Source: Voacanga thouarsii
Lineage: Eukaryota > Streptophyta > Magnoliopsida > Gentianales > Apocynaceae
Assembly: GCA_026120185.1 (NCBI GenBank)
Contig: JANUWF010001614.1
Coordinates: 3,273,501 to 3,337,500 of the forward strand
DNA: 64,000 nt
Direction of reading: 5' to 3'
The notes beneath the pieces are model-generated. The model had not been told where the DNA came from. It saw nothing but the letters and a program-made list of their open reading frames with translations, and searched no databases. The first letter of the stretch is position 1. Every line of letters begins with the position of its first letter. This document shows positions 59,322-64,000 of this stretch, piece by piece. Both the position numbers and the translations under genes were made by a program.

Positions 59322-60572
59322 TGTTTTGAATTATGACAAACATTGATGAGAACTAATGTGTGTGACTTACATGTGATAGGACATGTTTGACTCAAGTTCT
59401 TTCAAGGCATGCATATAAGATTGCTAGGGAGTTCTTGAGGAAATGGAATTCAAAGTGATGATTGATCAAGAACAACCTCAACCTAAGAGCTCACAAGATT
59501 GTGAAGTCGTTGTGAAAGAACTTTAGACTAGGAATCATTTTGTTAAGGAATTTTATGTAAATTCCTATGTCTTCTTTACCTTATGATTTAGTTTATTTCT
59601 TCCTTGAAGCACTCAAGCAAAAAGATTTCAAAGTATTAAGTCTTTAGAATTCTGGATTGAGTAGTTTGGATGACTTTGCATCCAAAAGCTTCATCCAAAA
59701 CTCTGTGAACAGTGTCGAAATGTTTCTGTCTAGAAAAGTGTCATTTTGGACTCATCTTTTGGACATAATATCGTCCGATCATTGAGTTCAAAACTCTAGA
59801 AAATTTGATAGCGAGAAACTAGTCGTTTCTAGCCGTTGGAGATTTACTTTTTGTTTTTATAAAAGCTTTTAAAACTCGATTTTAAAGCAGATTTTTGTTC
59901 TATGTTTCTAAGAAACACTCTTACTCTTTAGAATACAAAAATCTCCCTTTTCATAGTGCTTTAAAGTGAAATCAAATTTGTTCAAAAGGTAAAGGTTGTT
60001 TGTGCTCATTTTTTTGCACATTTGCTCACAAGTGCAAGTTATCTCTATTTCATTATTACAATCCTTTTTGTATATCAAGGTTGTTGTGTAAAACCCATTC
60101 GGGGGTGAGTCTTGATTTGTAGTTGATTGAGAGGTTTGGTTAAAACCAAGTGTGGTGATTCTCTCTTGTAATTGGTGTAGGCAAACACCATTGTGGTGGC
60201 TTGAGCTTATAGAAGTCTGGTGTAAAATCCTTATCTATGAGTTTAAGGTAGTGGATGTAGATCTTGGTAGATGAACCACTATAAATCTTCTGTTCATTCT
60301 CTTTGCATTTAATTTTGTCAGGTTGTGAACTTTCTTACTCAAATATTTTCAATCATTCAAAACAAATCTTTATGATTCTCACCAACCCATCTTGATTCTT
60401 GTATTAATTGCACATCTCTTGTCTCATCTCATTTAGATCATAGTTGGTTCTTTAAGACGGATTTAAAACTCTTCTTCGTATCTCTAGCAAACACCTCGAT
60501 TTGAAATATAAAAGGAGGATTTCAAAAATACATTTTTAAAGAGTGTTTTAAATTTTCCATAAACCTTATTCA
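59322..60572 (+). mobile_element. 5' LTR of SIRE-like copia element 3
   Basis: It starts TGTTTTGAATTATGACAAAC, a start typical of SIRE/Maximus-type copia LTRs. The likely end is ACCTTATTCA, 21 bases before the primer site; an end nearer 60590 is also possible. No second LTR lies in the window because the element runs past its end. Confidence 0.65.
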
Positions 60573-60593
60573 CCCTCTTTAAGGTTTTTTATT

Positions 60594-60604
60594 TGGTATC
60601 AGAG
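60594..60604 (+). promoter_or_regulatory. Primer-binding site (tRNA-Met), copia 3
   Basis: TGGTATCAGAG after the LTR, followed by an A/T leader and the gag ATG at 60651. Confidence 0.8.
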
Positions 60605-60650
60605 ATAAGTTTACTCTTTTTTAGCACACAGCCTTGTAGAAAAGATCCTT

Positions 60651-61606
60651 ATGGCAAATATCTCTTCTCTTTCCTATGTCGAGAGATCCTTGACAAATAG
60701 ACCTCATTTGTTCACTGGAAGTAATTACACTTTTTGGAAAAATTAGATGAAGATCTATGTTTGGTCAATTAATTTTGAGCTGTGGAACTTAATTGAAAAA
60801 GGACCATATGTTCCTTCTAGAAATGTTGAAGGTCGAATAGTTCCAAAACAAAATGATAAATATGATGCCGAGGACAATGCCAAAATCACATTGAATTTTC
60901 AAGCTATGAATATTCTATGTTGTGCCCTTAATACTACTGAATATAACCGAGTAAGTGGCTATGATTCAACCTATGACATGTGGAGATTACTTGAAGTCAC
61001 CCATGAGGGGACAAATCAAGTGAAGGAGTCTAAGTTGAGACTTTTGATTCATGATTATGAATTATATTCACTATGAGGCCAAATGAGAGTATAACTGATA
61101 TATTTACTAGATTCACAAACATAGCAAATGGACTTAAGGCCTATGGGAAAAGCTATTCCCTTGGTGAATAAAATAGAAAAATTCTGGATGCTCTGCCAAA
61201 GAGCTGGCAACCTAAAGCTCTAGCTGTGGAAGAATCCAAAGACCTGAAAACCTTACCGACTGAAGAGCTAGTTGGCTCTCTCCTAACTCATGAAATGAAA
61301 CTCAAACGTTTTCAAGAATCTGATGACCATGACAAAGGCAAAAGAGGAATAGCTCTAAAAGTTGCTGATGAGGACGCTGGAAATAGCTAATTTGATAGTG
61401 ATGATGGAACTGAAGTAGATACTGAAGAATTGGCTATGATTGCAAAGAAATTCAGAAGAATGTTCAAAAAGACAAATTTCAAAAGAGGAAAGAAGTTCAT
61501 GAAAAGGAAGGGACAGACCTCATCATTTAAGTCTCAATGTTATGAATGAAAAAGTACAGAACACTTCATTGCTGACTGCCCAATAGCCAAAGAGAAAGAA
61601 AGTAAA
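60651..61606 (+). pseudogene. SIRE-like copia gag, first part
   Basis: An ATG at 60651 opens MANISSLSYVERSLTNRPHL and FTGSNYTFWKN. A TAG at 60744 stands where tryptophan is usual, and the frame then continues MKIYVWSINFELWNLIEKGP to about 61070. After a one-base frame change near 61068 the text continues RPNESITDIFTRFTNIANGL and LPKSWQPKALAVEE. The zinc knuckle near 61540-61580 reads CYE, TGA, KSTEHFIADCP, so its second cysteine codon is a stop. These are the standard landmarks of SIRE Gag (UBN2-like domain plus knuckle). The protein cannot be made intact. Confidence 0.85.
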
Positions 61607-62430
61607 ATGCTCAAGAAGAAAAAGAAGGATCTGAAAGTAAAGAAGGGCAAAGGACTCATGGGAATTTGGGATCAAAATGAGTCTGAATATGAGGAAAATG
61701 AAGATTCTGAAAATAAAACTGCTAACATATGCTTCATGGCAATGAAGGACAAGGTAAACTCCTCCTCATCTAACCTTGTAACTGAATTACATGATTCTAA
61801 TTGCGATAATATTGATGATCCAAATTCTCTTCTTATTGATATGTTCCGTGAACTAAAAAGATTGTCAAAAGGGAACAAGGAAATGAAGGTGAAAATTGAT
61901 TCACTATCAACTAAAAATGACAATATGATAAATAATAACAAAAATCTACTTGACTTCATGTACTGCCTGAATGTTGAAAAAGAAATCATTTCTACTTTCT
62001 TGAAATGTTCTACTCATGAGAATAAATGTTTGTATGATCGAGTCTTATCTTTTGAAGTCATGATTTGTGAATTTGATAGTATGAAAATGAAGACTGATGA
62101 TTTCACTACTTGTATTAAAAAAATTCATTGATGGTCGAAGCAACCTGAATAAACTTCTTGGAACTCAACGGATGGCTAGAAATAGAAATGGCCTTGGCTA
62201 TAGCAATCTGCACAAATCAGGAAAACACAAGTGTTATTTTGTAAAAGCAAGATCCTCAAATAGAAATTATACATGTTGCACTTATTGTGGTAAAAATGGA
62301 CATATTGCATCTCTAGGTGTCACATTAGGAAAAGAATTAGTTCAGGAATGAAATTTGATTGGAGAATAAAAGAATCACTACTAACCCTTATGGACCCAAG
62401 AAGATATGGGTACCAAAAATCACTTTCCCA
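61607..62430 (+). pseudogene. SIRE-like copia gag, C-terminal region
   Basis: An open frame of 174 residues (61607-62131) continues directly from the damaged zinc knuckle. It is lysine-rich at first, then acidic (ESEYEENEDSENKTANICFM), then coiled-coil-like (RELKRLSKGNKEMKVKIDSL). After a frame change, a second knuckle-like CTYCGKNGHIASLG (about 62278) lacks its last cysteine. Long gag tails of this type are usual in SIRE elements. Confidence 0.75.
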
Positions 62431-62868
62431 TCTTATGTATAGGTACGTTCATTGGATAAAATGAGCTTCACAAAGTGGTTTTTGGATAGTGGATGCTCAA
62501 GACATATGACCAGAAATACAGCCCTATTAGAAGATGTTCAAGCCACAAAATGATGGGTTCGTTACCTTTGGAGACAAAAAGAAAATAAAGATACTTGGCA
62601 TAGGTAATATTGGTAAAAGATCTTCACCTATTACCAAACAAGTATTATTGATTGATGAGCTGAAATACAACTTGGTTAGTATTAGTCAATTATGTGACAA
62701 TGGTTGCAAAGTCATCTTTGAGAAAGATTCTTGATCTACTATGGACAACTCAAATAATGAAATATTTTTTGTTGCTAATCGTGTTGGGAATGTATATGTA
62801 TACTATCTTGATGATCTTATAGCTCATGATATTAGATGTCTTTCCATGCATGATAATGATGGCTATCT
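62431..62868 (+). pseudogene. SIRE-like copia protease
   Basis: KWFLDSGCSRHMTRN near 62475-62520 keeps the DSG active site of copia aspartic proteases. A frame change near 62535 leads into the next open stretch (62534-62734), with GFVTFGDKKKIKILGIGNIG and YNLVSISQLCDNGCKVIFEK, the rest of the protease fold. A TGA closes this at 62734. Confidence 0.8.
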
Positions 62869-63480
62869 TTAGCATAGAAGACTAGGCCAAGTATCATTTG
62901 ATTTGCTAAACAAATTATCCTTAAAAAAGCTTGTTAGGAGACTATCTAAAATAAAGTTTGATAAAAGCAAAATATGTGATGCATGCCAATTTGGAAAGGA
63001 GATCAAAACCTCTTTCAAATACAAGAAAATGATTTCCACCTCAAAACCCCTTGAATCAATACATATGGATTTGTTTGGACCGATGAACACTACCAGCCTT
63101 TGTGGTAAGAGATATGCTTATGTTCTAGTAGATGTTTTCTCAAGATTTACTTAGACTTTGTTTCTAGGACAAAAACATGAGGCATTTCCTGAATTCTCTA
63201 AATTATTCAAGTGCATCTAAAACTCTATTAGATGCAAACTGATTTCTATTAGGAGTGACAATAGTAGATAATTTTGCAACAATGAGTTTACACATTTTTG
63301 TGACGAGAATGGAGTTTTTCACAACTTTTCAGCTGCTAAAACCCCTCAACAAAATGGTGTTGTTGAGAGGAAAAATAGAACCTTGCATGAAATGGCTAGA
63401 TCCATGATTTGTGAAAACTCTCTTTCAAAATACTTTTGCACTGAAGCTGTCAATACAGCATGTTATATTGTTAATCGAGT
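62869..63480 (+). pseudogene. SIRE-like copia integrase
   Basis: The GAG-pre-integrase zinc region reads HRRLGQVSFDLLNKL (usual RLGH changed to RLGQ) and CDACQFGKEIKTSFKYKK. The core follows with ESIHMDLFGPMNTTSLCGKR, SIRSDNSR, a stop in place of the usual E, and TPQQNGVVERKNRTLHEMAR. The three catalytic acids (D near 63068, D near 63258, E near 63369) are present, but at least three stops break the frame. Confidence 0.85.
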
Positions 63481-64000
63481 GATGTTGAGACCCTTTCTAA
63501 AAAAAAACACCCTTTAAGCTTATGTTTGACAAAACTCCATCAATTTCTTATTTTAAAGTATTTAGCTGTAAATATTTTGTTCTTAATATCCGAGGCAATC
63601 TTGAAAAATTTGATAGCAATTTGATGTGCTATTTTCCTTGGATACTCTTCTAATAAAAAGACATATAGAGTATACAATAAGAAAACTCTATGTGTGGAAG
63701 AATCCATACATTTTGTCTTTCATGAATCTAATATTTATAGATCAAGTAAAGATGATGACAATGTAGGGATTTCATAAGAAATAGGTAAAGAGCAGCTCAA
63801 AGCACCATCGCTAGACATTCATGCTAAAGAAGAGGAATTGGAATAGCAACAAGCTGAACAAAGCAAGCAAGAAAATGAAGAGCTCAATGATTATGGACTA
63901 CCAGGAGATTGGAAGTATAAAACTAGTCATCTAAAAGAGTAAATTATTGGTGATCCTAGCTGTGGAATCAAAACTAGATGGTATTTTGTGGATAATTTTG
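63481..64000 (+). pseudogene. SIRE-like copia integrase-RT linker, cut by window end
   Basis: Frame-shifted remnants include an acidic stretch (KEEELE, QQAEQSKQENEELNDYG) and LPGDWKYKTSHLKE with IIGDPSCGIKTR. The latter is the conserved segment just before RT in SIRE elements. RT lies beyond the window. Confidence 0.7.

Overview
This window is flowering-plant nuclear DNA: AT-rich, with no bacterial features, plant-type LTR retrotransposons, and fragments of plant genes with GT-AG introns. I see no intact host gene. Almost all of it is mobile DNA, and much is nested. The species cannot be named from the sequence. The captured gene fragments (class I TCP, VPS16, calcium-dependent protein kinase) fit an angiosperm.

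Left part (1-18802). Degraded Ty3/gypsy chromovirus DNA, probably Tekay-like with very long LTRs of about 4 kb, lies mostly on the minus strand. It holds a partial LTR (1-3034), a truncated Ty1/copia LTR (3036-3917), an LTR remnant fused by deletion to a pol/gag remnant (3918-8535), a full LTR (8536-12604) shared with a second pol remnant that ends in a chromodomain (12605-15710), and part of an LTR of a second family (15711-18802). That last LTR is split by an Athila-like solo LTR (16667-18167) with target-site duplication (TSD) GCCAC.

Right part (19556-64000). The sequence reads as a stack of insertions. A copia element (19556-24509) is cut by an Athila-like element. That element's 5' LTR (24510-24778 plus 55488-57147) ends in a tRNA-Asp primer site. 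The LTR is split by a 30.7-kb CACTA (En/Spm-type) DNA transposon at 24779-55487, which has matching CACTACAA termini and TSD AGA. A SIRE-like copia element (59322 to the window end) interrupts the Athila-like internal region.

The CACTA element is the main find. Without its nested insertions its core is about 8.9 kb. The core carries subterminal inverted-repeat modules, an array of about 14 copies of a ~152-bp unit, and fragments of at least three unrelated host genes in one orientation: a TCP9/TCP19-like transcription factor, VPS16, and the EF-hand part of a CDPK. A fourth exon is unidentified. All fragments are broken, and no transposase is visible. Three insertions sit inside the core, each with an identifiable TSD: a solo LTR with another solo LTR inside it (28475-37096, ACATA; 29527-33889, GAGGY), a solo LTR within a VPS16 exon (37937-42186, TACTC), and a full copia element (44524-53419, CATCA, two 2037-bp LTRs).

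The gypsy LTRs share two unexplained signals. One is a tRNA-like segment with box A and box B motifs about 250 bp from the LTR start, seen in four copies. The other is a 12-bp palindrome, TTGAGTACTCAA, about 0.8-1.0 kb from the LTR end, seen in five copies.
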